Shown in pieces: positions 1-9,146 of a stretch of 41,037 nt of DNA; positions within the stretch are counted from its first letter, which is position 1, and every line of letters starts with the position of its first letter. The notes beneath the pieces were generated by a model. It was not told the DNA's origin. It did not search any database and saw only the letters and a list, made by a program, of their open reading frames with translations. This DNA comes from Betaproteobacteria bacterium (GTDB lineage: Bacteria > Pseudomonadota > Gammaproteobacteria > Burkholderiales > SG8-41), in assembly GCA_025356695.1 (NCBI GenBank), contig JANXSE010000076.1:1-41037 (forward strand). Reading direction: 5' to 3'. Made by a program: the position numbers and the translations under genes.

Positions 1-22
1 CGGTTGATCACAGGAGGTGGTA

Positions 23-544
23 ATGGCGCATCTGCCGATGGTGGAACCGAACGACGAACCGGCTGAACTGAAGGCCGTCTTCGATCAACTGCGGCAGACG
101 CGCGGACGCGTGCCGGGCATGTATCGCACCCTGGCGCATCAGCCGGCCGTGCTGGCGGCGCATCGCGCTTATTTTCATGCCGCGCTCGATGCCGGCATAT
201 TGCCGCGCGCTTTCAAGGAACAGGTGGCGTTCAAGGTGGCGCGGCTGCGCGGCACCGCCTATTGCACCGGCTCGCACCGCAGTTATGCGCGCAAACACGG
301 CGTCAGCGCCGAGCAGCTCGACGCTATCGACCGTGGCGACTATAGCGGACTCGATGTGCGCGGGGTGGTGGCGATGGAACTCGCCGAGGCGATGGTTGGC
401 TCGCGCAAGGGCGTTGCCGATGATGTGTTTGCCGACTTGAAGAAACAATTTGCGCCCAACGAAATCGTCGAACTCATCAGCCTCGTCGGCATTATGGAAC
501 TGGCCTGCAGCCTGGCCGAGGTGTTCGGCCTCGACGCGGACTGA
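23..544 (+). CDS. AhpD-like / carboxymuconolactone decarboxylase family protein
   Basis: A 173-residue all-helical protein of the AhpD/CMD superfamily, whose members act as peroxidase partners or decarboxylases. The start is the ATG at 23 because AGGAGG lies at 12-17 with five bases of spacing; the GTG at 17 overlaps that site. The family motif E-x-CxxC-x3-H is only partly kept: Glu66, Cys81 and His85 are present, but the first Cys position is Thr78 (context TAYCTGSH). A two-cysteine thiol redox reaction is therefore unlikely, and a CMD-type or non-redox role is more likely. The preceding gene lies outside the window and the next gene begins more than 200 bases downstream, so co-transcription cannot be judged. 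The family call is firm, the substrate unknown. Confidence 0.8.
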   Translation: MAHLPMVEPNDEPAELKAVFDQLRQTRGRVPGMYRTLAHQPAVLAAHRAYFHAALDAGILPRAFKEQVAFKVARLRGTAYCTGSHRSYARKHGVSAEQLDAIDRGDYSGLDVRGVVAMELAEAMVGSRKGVADDVFADLKKQFAPNEIVELISLVGIMELACSLAEVFGLDAD

Positions 545-726
545 ACTCTGGCAGGCGGCGTGCACGCCCGCTGTCGGCCATCAACGGGAAATTGATGCTC
601 GTGACCGTAGCAGAGGGCCTATACCGGCCACGGTGCAGTCATAAAATTCATTTGGTGCGGTTTGCAATGGCGCGGGGTTAGACTGTTTGCGTTAAATCCG
701 CGTGCCTGTTACTTTGAGCATGATTC

Positions 727-756
727 TTGCTGACATCAGTGGAAAGCGCTTATAAA
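727..756 (+). promoter_or_regulatory. Possible sigma-70 promoter of the ATP-grasp cluster
   Basis: TTGCTG (727-732), an 18-base spacer and TATAAA (751-756). Transcription would begin near 763, only about 8 bases before the ATG at 771, so the transcript would be almost leaderless. This fits the lack of a Shine-Dalgarno before that ATG. The rest of the 545-758 gap shows no gene. Read by eye only. Confidence 0.35.
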
Positions 757-770
757 AATTGAAATATCTG

Positions 771-2213
771 ATGAATATCAAGAATTACCCGCTCAACGGC
801 TTTTATGACGAGCTGATCGACGGTGAACACCGGCCGCGTCCGGCCGCGACCAAGCTTTTTGAGTATCTGTCCGGGTTCTCGCCGGCCGAGTTGAATGAGC
901 GCCGCGCCGCGGTGGATGCCGCCATCATGACGATGGGCATTACCTTCACGATCTATAGCGATGGCAGCAATATTGACCGCGCCTGGCCCTTCGATATCAT
1001 TCCTCGCGTCATGGCGGCCGCGGAGTGGCGGCGCGTCGATGCCGGGCTGCGTCAGCGCCTGAAAGCGCTGAATCTGTTCATCAACGACCTCTACAACGAA
1101 CAGAAGATCGTCAAGGACGGCGTTTTTCCGATTGAAGTGCTCGCAGGTTCGAAGAACTTTCGCGAGCAGTGCAAAGGCATTATGCCCCGTTTTGGGGTGT
1201 GGGCGCATATCTGTGGCACCGATTTGGTGCGCGATCAGGACGGCACCATTTATGTGCTGGAAGACAATCTGCGCGTGCCCAGCGGCGTGTCTTATATGCT
1301 GGAAAACCGCATGCTGATGAAGCGGCTGTTTCCCGAGCTCTTCGAGCAGTGCGAAATCCTCCCGGTCGACGATTACGCCACGCGTTTGCATGAAACGCTG
1401 GCGGCGTTGTCGCCGGATTCGTGCGAGCGGCCGGTCATCGCCGTGCTCACGCCCGGCATCTATAACTCGGCCTACTTTGAACACAGTTATCTGGCGCAGC
1501 AACTGGGTGCGGTACTGGTTGAAGGTCCGGATCTCGTGGTGGGCGCGGACGATTGCGTTTACATGAAGACCATCGATGGTTTGCGCCGCATCGATGTTAT
1601 CTACCGCCGCATCGATGATGATTTTCTCGATCCCGAGGCGTTCCGGCCGGATTCGGCGCTTGGTGTGCCCGGATTGATGCGCGCTTGGCGCCGCGGCAAG
1701 GTCGCCATCGCCAATGCACCGGGCGCAGGCGTGGCCGATGACAAGGTGGTTTATACCTTCGTGCCGAAGATGATCAAATATTATCTCGGCGAAGAAGCGA
1801 TCCTTCCCAATGTGCCCAGTTATCTGTGCATGCACGACAAGGAGCGCGACTACGTGCTCGCCAATCTCGACAAGCTGGTGGTGAAGCCGGCGAACGAATC
1901 CGGCGGATATGGCATGCTGATCGGGCCGCGCGCCACGCCGCAGGAGCGTGAAAATTTCCGCAAGCAGATCTGTGCCGATCCGCGCAATTACATGGCGCAG
2001 CCGACGCTTAACCTTTCCACCGCGCCGACGCTGTTCGACAGCGGGCTGGCGCCGCGCCATCTCGACCTGCGGCCGTTCGTGCTGCAATCGGAAAACATGT
2101 ACGTCACCACCGGCGGACTGACGCGGGTGGCGATGCGCGAGGGTTCGCTGGTGGTGAATTCATCGCAGGGCGGCGGCAGCAAGGACACCTGGATCGTCGA
2201 GGAGCGGCGCTGA
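771..2213 (+). CDS. Circularly permuted type 2 ATP-grasp protein (DUF404/DUF407 type)
   Basis: A 480-residue cytosolic ATP-grasp enzyme of the circularly permuted class, predicted to form amide (peptide-like) bonds with ATP. Visible motifs are the EDNLRVPSG...LENR stretch, Lys372 followed by a glycine-rich GGYG loop (about 378-381), and the C-terminal GGLTRVA and QGGGSKDTW blocks. The start is ATG 771; an in-frame TTG at 759 with GGAAAG twelve bases upstream would add four residues. Its stop TGA overlaps the next ATG by one base, so translation with the alpha-E protein is coupled. Comparative genomics places this family with alpha-E and transglutaminase-like proteins in a predicted peptide synthesis/modification system; no substrate is known to me. 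A second version is fused to alpha-E at 6682-9141. Confidence 0.88.
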   Translation: MNIKNYPLNGFYDELIDGEHRPRPAATKLFEYLSGFSPAELNERRAAVDAAIMTMGITFTIYSDGSNIDRAWPFDIIPRVMAAAEWRRVDAGLRQRLKALNLFINDLYNEQKIVKDGVFPIEVLAGSKNFREQCKGIMPRFGVWAHICGTDLVRDQDGTIYVLEDNLRVPSGVSYMLENRMLMKRLFPELFEQCEILPVDDYATRLHETLAALSPDSCERPVIAVLTPGIYNSAYFEHSYLAQQLGAVLVEGPDLVVGADDCVYMKTIDGLRRIDVIYRRIDDDFLDPEAFRPDSALGVPGLMRAWRRGKVAIANAPGAGVADDKVVYTFVPKMIKYYLGEEAILPNVPSYLCMHDKERDYVLANLDKLVVKPANESGGYGMLIGPRATPQERENFRKQICADPRNYMAQPTLNLSTAPTLFDSGLAPRHLDLRPFVLQSENMYVTTGGLTRVAMREGSLVVNSSQGGGSKDTWIVEERR

Positions 2214-3193
2214 TGCTGTCACGGGTCGCTGAAAATCTGTACTGGATGACGCGCTACATGGAGCGCGCCGAGAACACCGCGCGTTTGATCAATGCGACGA
2301 GCCAGGTGTTGCTCGACCTGCCGCGCGGCGCATCGTTCGGCTGGGATGTGCTGATCAAGGTGGCGGGTCTCGATGAACTGTTCCGCGAGCATTACGCCTC
2401 CTACGACGAGTCGAGCATCATGAAGTTTCTAATCTGCGACGAACGCAATCCCGGTTCGATTCTTTCCTGCATCCACTATGCGCGTGAAAACAGCCGCACG
2501 CTGCGGGAAATCCTGCCACGCACGGCATGGGAACGCATCAACGCGCTTTATCTGTTCGTTAACGGCAGGGCGTCACACGCAGTCGACCGCGCACGGCGTT
2601 ACAACATTCTCGAGGAGATCATCGAGCGGCGGCAGGCCGTCATCGGCCTGCTCTCTGATTGCATGAGTCACGATGTCGCCTATCAGTTCATCCGCATCGG
2701 CCGTTTTCTCGAGCGCGCCGACATGACCACGCGCATCGTCGATATCAACGCCGCGGTGCTGGTGCCGCGCCAGCAGGTGCCCGAGGACCCCGCGATGGCC
2801 TTGTTGTGGATGGGCGTGCTGAAATCATTGAACGCCTACCAGATGTACCGGCGGCACGCCTCGATGCATGTGCGCAGCGGCGACGTCGTCAATTACCTGC
2901 TGAAGGACCCGGAATTTCCTCGCACGGTGCGTTACTGTCTCGATGAGCTCGAGGCCTGTGTTTCCGAGTTGCCCCACAACGGGCCGCCGCTGAAGCTGTT
3001 GCGGATCGCGCAGCGCCGCATCGCCGGCATGCACGTTGACGACCTGACGCCGGCGCAGCGGCATGAATATCTGGATGCCGTGCAGGCAGACCTTGCGCGT
3101 GTGCATGCGGCCATCGCCGGCGAGTATTTTAATTTTTACGAACCGGACAAGGACCAGCGTCAATCGGCGGTATCCGGCCAGGCATCGTTGTAA
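2213..3193 (+). CDS. Alpha-E domain protein (DUF403)
   Basis: A 326-residue all-helical protein. The N-terminus carries the family hallmark MLSRVAENLYWMTRYMERAENTAR, quoted here only in part as LYWMTRYMERAENTARL, and related ERAD/RTRI-type helical blocks recur around residue 165. Alpha-E proteins almost always sit beside the circularly permuted ATP-grasp protein, and are thought to be its partner or scaffold. The start ATG overlaps the preceding stop (TGATG), which supports obligate co-expression. Transglutaminase-DUF2126 follows 52 bases later. The biochemical activity is unproven, and I see no recognised catalytic triad. Confidence 0.88.
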   Translation: MLSRVAENLYWMTRYMERAENTARLINATSQVLLDLPRGASFGWDVLIKVAGLDELFREHYASYDESSIMKFLICDERNPGSILSCIHYARENSRTLREILPRTAWERINALYLFVNGRASHAVDRARRYNILEEIIERRQAVIGLLSDCMSHDVAYQFIRIGRFLERADMTTRIVDINAAVLVPRQQVPEDPAMALLWMGVLKSLNAYQMYRRHASMHVRSGDVVNYLLKDPEFPRTVRYCLDELEACVSELPHNGPPLKLLRIAQRRIAGMHVDDLTPAQRHEYLDAVQADLARVHAAIAGEYFNFYEPDKDQRQSAVSGQASL

Positions 3194-3245
3194 TTCGTTC
3201 GCAGTCGCCATCCGGCGTGTGCCGCGATCAGAAAAGGGTTTCGTT

Positions 3246-6200
3246 GTGTCGATCCATGTTGCACTGAACCACGTCACCCATTATCGCTACAACCGACCGG
3301 TCAAGTTGAGTCCGCAGGTGGTGCGTCTGCGCCCGGCACCGCACAGCCGTACGCGCATTCTCAGCTATTCGTTGCGTGTCACGCCTGCAGATCATTTCAT
3401 CAACTGGCAGCAGGACCCGCAGGCGAACTATCTCGCGCGGCTGGTGTTCGAGAAAAAAACGCGCGAGTTACGCGTCGAGGTCGATCTGGTTGCGGAAATG
3501 TCGGTGCACAACCCGTTCGATTTTTTCCTCGAACCGCATGCCGGCGAATATCCGTTCTGCTATACCGCCGAAGAGCGCGTCGAACTGGTGCCCTATCTGA
3601 TCAAGCGGGCGGCGGCGCCGGAATTCGCCGACTATCTTGCCGGTATTTCGCGCGAGAAACTGCGTACCATCGATTTTCTGGTCGGACTTAACCAGCGCCT
3701 GCAGAAGGATATTTCGTACCTGATCCGGATGGAGCCGGGTGTGCAGTCGCCGGAATATACGCTGACGCGCGGCGAGGGTTCCTGCCGCGATACCGCCTGG
3801 CTGCTGGTGCAGTTGCTGCGCCACCTCGGTCTGGCCGCGCGTTTCGTCTCCGGCTATCTGATACAACTCACACCGGACGTGAAGTCGCTCGACGGGCCGT
3901 CGGGCGCAAGCAAGGACTTTACCGATCTCCACGCCTGGTGCGAGGTCTATCTGCCGGGCGCGGGCTGGGTCGGACTCGACCCAACCTCGGGTTTGCTCGC
4001 CGGCGAAGGCCACATTCCGCTGGCCTGCTCGCCTGAACCGTCATCGGCGGCGCCGATCAGCGGCGCGGTCGACGATTGCGAGGTCGAATTCGAGCACGTC
4101 ATGAAGGTCGAGCGGATCTGGGAAGCGCCGCGTGTCACCAAGCCGTATACAGAACCGCAATGGCGCGAGATCGAAGAACTTGGCCGGCACATCGACCGCG
4201 ACCTCGTGCAGCATGATGTGCGACTGACGCAGGGCGGTGAGCCGACCTTCGTTTCGGTCGACGATCGCGACGGTGCCGAATGGAGCACCGAGGCGATGGG
4301 GCCCGACAAGCGCACGCTGGCGTCGCAACTGCTGGCGCGGCTGAAGAAACATTACGCGCCAAACGGCCTGCAGCATTACGGCCAGGGCAAGTGGTATCCG
4401 GGCGAAATGCTGCCACGCTGGTCGCTCAATGCATTCTGGCGTGCCGACGGCGAGCCGCTGTGGTCCGATCCGGCGTTGTTTGCCGACGAAAAGCATGACT
4501 ATGGGGTCAGTGAAACGCAGGCCCATGAGTTTCTGGACGGTGTCGCCCGCCGGCTTGAGCTGGATCCGGAATTCGTGTTCCCGGCGTTTGAGGATGTTTT
4601 GTACTACCTCTGGCGTGAACGCAAACTGCCGTCCAATGTCGATCCGTTCGACGCTAAGCTCAAGGATCCGCTCGAACGCGTGCGTCTGCGCAAGCTGTTC
4701 ACGCAGGGTCTGGACAAAATCGTCGGCTATGTCCTGCCGGTGTCGCGCCCCCCCGCGGCAAAAGCCTGGCGGAGCGGACAATGGTTTCTGCGCGAAGAGC
4801 GTTGTTACCTCATCCCGGGCGATTCGCCGCTCGGCTACCGGTTGCCGCTGGATTCCCAGCCGTGGGCAGCGGACGCCGACTACCCGTGGGTACACGCGCC
4901 GGATCCGACGCAGAGTTTTCCGCCGCTGCAGCCGTACCGCCGTCTTGTCCGGCAATCGCCGGCCGCAAGCGGCGAAGGTGCATCAGGCGACGGTGGCGCC
5001 GGCGCGGCTGTCGCCAATAGAGGGGCGACAGCGGGTATCGCAACGAACCCGGCGGCGGCCGACCGGAAACCGGGGCGGGGCGAGTCCGCGGGCTGGATCA
5101 CGCGCACCGCCATGTGCGCGCAGGTGCGTGAGGGCTGTTTGTACATATTCATGCCGCCGCTGACTGAACTCGAAGACTATCTCGAACTGGTTGCCGCCAT
5201 CGAGGATACGGCCGCGGCCATGCAACTGCCGGTGGTGCTCGAAGGCTATGAGCCGCCGCGCGATCCACGTCTGGTGAATCTGCGCGTGACGCCGGATCCC
5301 GGCGTGATCGAAGTCAATATACAGCCGGCCAAAAACTGGGACCAACTGGTCGAGCAGACTGAGTTCCTCTACGACGCCGCGCATCAGACGCGTCTGTCGA
5401 CCGAAAAATTCATGCTCGACGGTCGTCACACCGGCACCGGCGGCGGCAACCATTTTGTGCTGGGCGGCGCGACGCCGGCGGATTCGCCGTTCCTGCGCCG
5501 GCCCGATGTGCTGGCGAGCATGATCGCTTACTGGAACAACCATCCGTCGCTGTCGTACCTGTTTTCGGGCATGTTCATCGGCCCGACCAGTCAGGCGCCG
5601 CGGATCGACGAAGCGCGCAACGACTCGATTTACGAAATCGAAATTGCCTTCAGTGAAATGCGCCGCCTGCATGACGAGGAAAAGCTGGGCGCGACGCCGT
5701 GGCAGGTCGACCGCATGTTGCGTAATCTGCTGATCGACGTCACCGGCAATACGCACCGCGCCGAATTCTGCATCGACAAATTGTATTCGCCCGACAGCGC
5801 GACCGGCCGCCTCGGCCTGCTTGAACTGCGTGCCTTCGAAATGCCGCCGCACGCGCGCATGAGCCTCGCCCAGCAGTTGCTGATGCGCGGACTGGTAGCG
5901 CGCTTCTGGCAGCATCCGTATCAGCCGGCGCGCTTGAAGCGCTGGGGCACTGAACTGCACGACCGTTTCATGTTGCCGTATTTCGTCTGGAACGATTTCG
6001 GCGACGTCATCGAAGAGATGACCGATTTCGGCTATCAAATGAAGGCCGAGTGGTTCGGGCCGCATTTCGAATTCCGTTTTCCGCGGCTTGGCGATTTTTC
6101 CGCCAACAATGTCGAAGTCGAATTGAGGCTCGCGCTGGAGCCCTGGCATGTGCTGGGTGAGGAGGGCGCGGCCGGCGGCACCGCGCGCTATGTCGACTCC

Positions 6201-6617
6201 TCGCTCGAGCGCCTGCAGATGGTGGTGCGCGGACTGATTGACGAGCGTCATGTCATGGTCTGCAACGGGCGGCCGGTTCCGCTGCAACCGACCGGCAATG
6301 TCGGCGAGTTTGTCGGCGGCGTGCGCTATCGCGCGTGGGCGCCGCCGTCGGCCCTGCATCCGACCATCGGCACACACGCTCCGCTGGTCTTCGATCTGGT
6401 CGACACCTGGATGAATCGTTCGCTCGGCGGCTGCCAGTATCACGTTGCGCACCCGGGCGGCCTTAGTTACGACACGTTTCCGGTCAATGCGTACACCGCC
6501 GAAGCGCGGCGTCTCGGGCGGTTCTTCCGCATCGGCCATACGCCGGGTGCGGTTGCCGTCGCCGCCGAGCCGCGCAATCCCGATCATCCCTTTACTTTGG
6601 ACTTGCGCCGCCGTTAG
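3246..6617 (+). CDS. Transglutaminase-like cysteine protease with C-terminal DUF2126
   Basis: About 1123 residues. Domains in order: bacterial transglutaminase N-terminal beta domain (about 1-85), transglutaminase core with a complete Cys180-His229-Asp245 triad (GEGSCRDTAWL, DLHAWCEV, GLDPTSG), then the large DUF2126 region from about residue 320 (RLTQGGEPTFVS and GGGNHFVLGGATP are visible). A Gly/Ala-rich linker at about 568-615 splits DUF2126 and looks like a lineage-specific insertion. I chose the GTG at 3246, seven bases after AGAAAAGGG, because the reading frame upstream of it overlaps the alpha-E gene and looks non-native. The enzyme probably hydrolyses or transfers peptides made or modified by the neighbouring ATP-grasp protein. 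It is not a secreted protein: no signal peptide is seen. Confidence 0.88.
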   Translation: MSIHVALNHVTHYRYNRPVKLSPQVVRLRPAPHSRTRILSYSLRVTPADHFINWQQDPQANYLARLVFEKKTRELRVEVDLVAEMSVHNPFDFFLEPHAGEYPFCYTAEERVELVPYLIKRAAAPEFADYLAGISREKLRTIDFLVGLNQRLQKDISYLIRMEPGVQSPEYTLTRGEGSCRDTAWLLVQLLRHLGLAARFVSGYLIQLTPDVKSLDGPSGASKDFTDLHAWCEVYLPGAGWVGLDPTSGLLAGEGHIPLACSPEPSSAAPISGAVDDCEVEFEHVMKVERIWEAPRVTKPYTEPQWREIEELGRHIDRDLVQHDVRLTQGGEPTFVSVDDRDGAEWSTEAMGPDKRTLASQLLARLKKHYAPNGLQHYGQGKWYPGEMLPRWSLNAFWRADGEPLWSDPALFADEKHDYGVSETQAHEFLDGVARRLELDPEFVFPAFEDVLYYLWRERKLPSNVDPFDAKLKDPLERVRLRKLFTQGLDKIVGYVLPVSRPPAAKAWRSGQWFLREERCYLIPGDSPLGYRLPLDSQPWAADADYPWVHAPDPTQSFPPLQPYRRLVRQSPAASGEGASGDGGAGAAVANRGATAGIATNPAAADRKPGRGESAGWITRTAMCAQVREGCLYIFMPPLTELEDYLELVAAIEDTAAAMQLPVVLEGYEPPRDPRLVNLRVTPDPGVIEVNIQPAKNWDQLVEQTEFLYDAAHQTRLSTEKFMLDGRHTGTGGGNHFVLGGATPADSPFLRRPDVLASMIAYWNNHPSLSYLFSGMFIGPTSQAPRIDEARNDSIYEIEIAFSEMRRLHDEEKLGATPWQVDRMLRNLLIDVTGNTHRAEFCIDKLYSPDSATGRLGLLELRAFEMPPHARMSLAQQLLMRGLVARFWQHPYQPARLKRWGTELHDRFMLPYFVWNDFGDVIEEMTDFGYQMKAEWFGPHFEFRFPRLGDFSANNVEVELRLALEPWHVLGEEGAAGGTARYVDSSLERLQMVVRGLIDERHVMVCNGRPVPLQPTGNVGEFVGGVRYRAWAPPSALHPTIGTHAPLVFDLVDTWMNRSLGGCQYHVAHPGGLSYDTFPVNAYTAEARRLGRFFRIGHTPGAVAVAAEPRNPDHPFTLDLRRR

Positions 6618-6681
6618 GCATAATGTCGTCCGACGCGCGGTACCGCAATAATATGCAGCCGCCGATACCGGACCTTGAACC

Positions 6682-9141
6682 ATGCTGGAAGAAATGCTCG
6701 CCGCCTATCCTGAACCACAAGGTCGTTTCGACGAACTGTTCGAATCGCCACTGAAGCCACGTCCGCACTGGTCGCGGTTTATCACCGAACTCAGTGCGAC
6801 TTCCGCCGGCGGCATTCGCGAACGCCTGCTGGCGGCGGAGCGCCGCATTCGCGACAGCGGCGTCACCTACAACGTCTACGCCGATCCGATGGGGCACGAC
6901 CGTCCCTGGGACCTCGATGTGCTGCCGCTGATCATTGCGCCCGAGGAGTGGCAGGAACTTGAGGCCGGCATCGTGCAGCGCGCGACCCTGTTCAACCGTG
7001 TGCTCGGCGACCTCTATGGCGAGCAGACGCTGCTCAAGGACGGGCTTATACCGCCCGCGCTGATTTTCGGGCAAAGCGGTTTTTTGCGGCCGGCGCGCGG
7101 CATGCGGGTGCCCGGTGGCGTGCATTTGCACGTTTACGCGGCTGATCTGGCGCGCTCGCCGGACGGGCGCTGGTGGGTGATGGCTGACCGCACGCAGGCG
7201 CCGTCTGGTGCCGGTTATGCGCTCGAAAACCGGTTGGTGGTATCGCGCACCTTTCCGGCGCTGTACCGCGATCTCGGCATCCAGCACGTGGCGCGCTTTT
7301 TTGCGATGCTGCGCGATTCGTTGATGCAATTTGCGCCCAAGGGTGATGGCCACACTTTGACGGTGTTGCTGACCCCCGGTCCTTACAACGAAACCTACTT
7401 CGAACATGCGCTGCTGGCGCGCTATCTCGGTTTCCCGCTGGTGGAAGGCGGCGACCTGACTGTGCGTGAAGGCCGCGTCTGGATGAAAACCATCAGCGGC
7501 CTGAAGCGCGTGCATGCCATTCTGCGCCGGCAGGACGACAATTACTGCGACCCGGTTGAATTGCGCGCCGATTCTGCACTGGGCGTCGCCGGTCTGATGG
7601 ACTGCGCGCGGCGCGGCAGCGTGTTGATTGCCAATGCGCTCGGTAGCGGTGTGCTGGAGTCCGGGGCGCTGCTCGGTTTCCTGCCGAAGTTGTCGCAGCA
7701 TTTGCTCAACGAACCGCTGCGCCTGCCGTCGATCGCGACCTGGTGGTGCGGCGAGCCCGCGGCCCAGGCCGATGCGCTCGAACACGTGAAGAAGCTGGTG
7801 TTCAAGCCGGCAGACCCGGGACAGCAGTTTGAAACAATCTTCGGCCAGGACCTCGACGACAAGGGGTTCGCCGCGTTGCGAAAAAAGCTGGCGCTGCATC
7901 CGGAGCGTTTCGTCGCACAGGAACTGGTGCGCATGTCGCAGGCGCCGGTGCTGGTCAAAGGGCAGAGCGAAAAAATCGCCGCGCGCAACATCGGGTTGCG
8001 CGTCTTTGCGGTGGCGACGCCCGACGGCTACGTCGTCATGCCAGGCGGCTTGACGCGGGTGGCGAGCAGTGCGGACGTGCGTGTGGTGTCCATGCAGCGC
8101 GGCGGTGGTTCGAAGGACACCTGGGTGATGTCGTCGGGCCCGGTCGATTCTGCATTCACGCTGTTGCGCAATACCGTCACCGCGAGCGATCTCGTGCGCG
8201 TGCGCGCGGGCGTGCCCTCACGCGTAATCGAGAACCTGTTCTGGTTCGGGCGTTATGAAGAGCGCTGCGACAATACGGCGCGCCTGTTGCGCGTGGCGCT
8301 GAACCAGCGGCTACAGGAAGCCGACGACGAAGAAAATGCCCTCGAACCGATTCTGGCGTTGGCGCGTGCCTTCGGCGTGCTTGAAAAAGACGAAAAAGAT
8401 CCGGACAAGGCGCTGCTGGCGGCGTCCACGCTGGAAACCCATCCGCTTGGCCTGCCCTCGAACCTGCGCGCACTTGAACGCGTGGCCTTCAACCTGCGCG
8501 ACCGCATGTCGCTCGACAACTGGCGCACCATCAACGGCCTGATCAAGGATCCCGTGTTCGGCCGCAAGGCTACACTCGCCGATACCCTGAACTGGCTTGA
8601 CCGCAACGTGACCAGCCTGATGACGCTGTCGGGCTTCGCGCTTGACGGCATGACGCGCGACGATGCGTGGCTGTTTCTATCGATCGGCCGCCGCATCGAA
8701 CGGCTGGCGTTTCATTGCCTCGCACTGCAGGTGGCGTTCAGTGACGGCGCGGATTCGGGTTTGAGCTGGCTGCTGAGTCTGGCCGATTCGACCGTGACCT
8801 ATCGTTCGCGCTACATGGCGCGGCCGGAATGGCTGCCGGTGCTCGATCTGCTGATGCTCGACGGCGCCAATCCGCGCTCGGTGGTGTTTCAGACCACCGC
8901 GATGGCGGCGGACCTGGCAAAGCTGGAACTCAGTTACGGCGCTTGCGGCAGCGACCTGCTGGCGGCGGAAATTGCCGCGCTGAAAAAGCTCAATCCTGCG
9001 CGCGAACTACAGCCGGCCAATCCCAATCTGCGCGCCTCGATCGACGGCCTGCGCAGCGTCGCATTTGCAGTCAGCGATCACCTGACACAGCGGTTTTTTA
9101 ATCTGGCGCGCACCAGCATCTGGTCGACGCTGGGGATGTAG
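6682..9141 (+). CDS. Fused circularly permuted ATP-grasp and alpha-E protein
   Basis: An 819-residue fusion: ATP-grasp at about 1-490 and alpha-E at about 515-819, the junction marked by VRAGVPSRVIENLFWFGRY. It therefore unites in one chain what genes 771-2213 and 2213-3193 encode separately. ATP-grasp motifs ADRTQAPSGAGYALENR and the C-terminal RGGGSKDTW block are present. The glycine-rich loop of the first copy (GGYG after KPA) is replaced by PGQQFETIFG, so nucleotide handling may differ. The start is ATG 6682; only a weak ribosome site precedes it. Five bases separate its stop from the next gene, a small transglutaminase, so the pair should be co-translated. Confidence 0.88.
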   Translation: MLEEMLAAYPEPQGRFDELFESPLKPRPHWSRFITELSATSAGGIRERLLAAERRIRDSGVTYNVYADPMGHDRPWDLDVLPLIIAPEEWQELEAGIVQRATLFNRVLGDLYGEQTLLKDGLIPPALIFGQSGFLRPARGMRVPGGVHLHVYAADLARSPDGRWWVMADRTQAPSGAGYALENRLVVSRTFPALYRDLGIQHVARFFAMLRDSLMQFAPKGDGHTLTVLLTPGPYNETYFEHALLARYLGFPLVEGGDLTVREGRVWMKTISGLKRVHAILRRQDDNYCDPVELRADSALGVAGLMDCARRGSVLIANALGSGVLESGALLGFLPKLSQHLLNEPLRLPSIATWWCGEPAAQADALEHVKKLVFKPADPGQQFETIFGQDLDDKGFAALRKKLALHPERFVAQELVRMSQAPVLVKGQSEKIAARNIGLRVFAVATPDGYVVMPGGLTRVASSADVRVVSMQRGGGSKDTWVMSSGPVDSAFTLLRNTVTASDLVRVRAGVPSRVIENLFWFGRYEERCDNTARLLRVALNQRLQEADDEENALEPILALARAFGVLEKDEKDPDKALLAASTLETHPLGLPSNLRALERVAFNLRDRMSLDNWRTINGLIKDPVFGRKATLADTLNWLDRNVTSLMTLSGFALDGMTRDDAWLFLSIGRRIERLAFHCLALQVAFSDGADSGLSWLLSLADSTVTYRSRYMARPEWLPVLDLLMLDGANPRSVVFQTTAMAADLAKLELSYGACGSDLLAAEIAALKKLNPARELQPANPNLRASIDGLRSVAFAVSDHLTQRFFNLARTSIWSTLGM

Positions 9142-9146
9142 CGGCG

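Noticed and set aside
750..2087. Long minus-strand open frame (445 codons) opposite the ATP-grasp gene
   Set aside because: Antisense shadow of a real gene in GC-rich DNA; composition rich in His/Arg and no known domain.
4983..6683. 566-codon minus-strand open frame
   Set aside because: Antisense shadow of the transglutaminase-DUF2126 gene.
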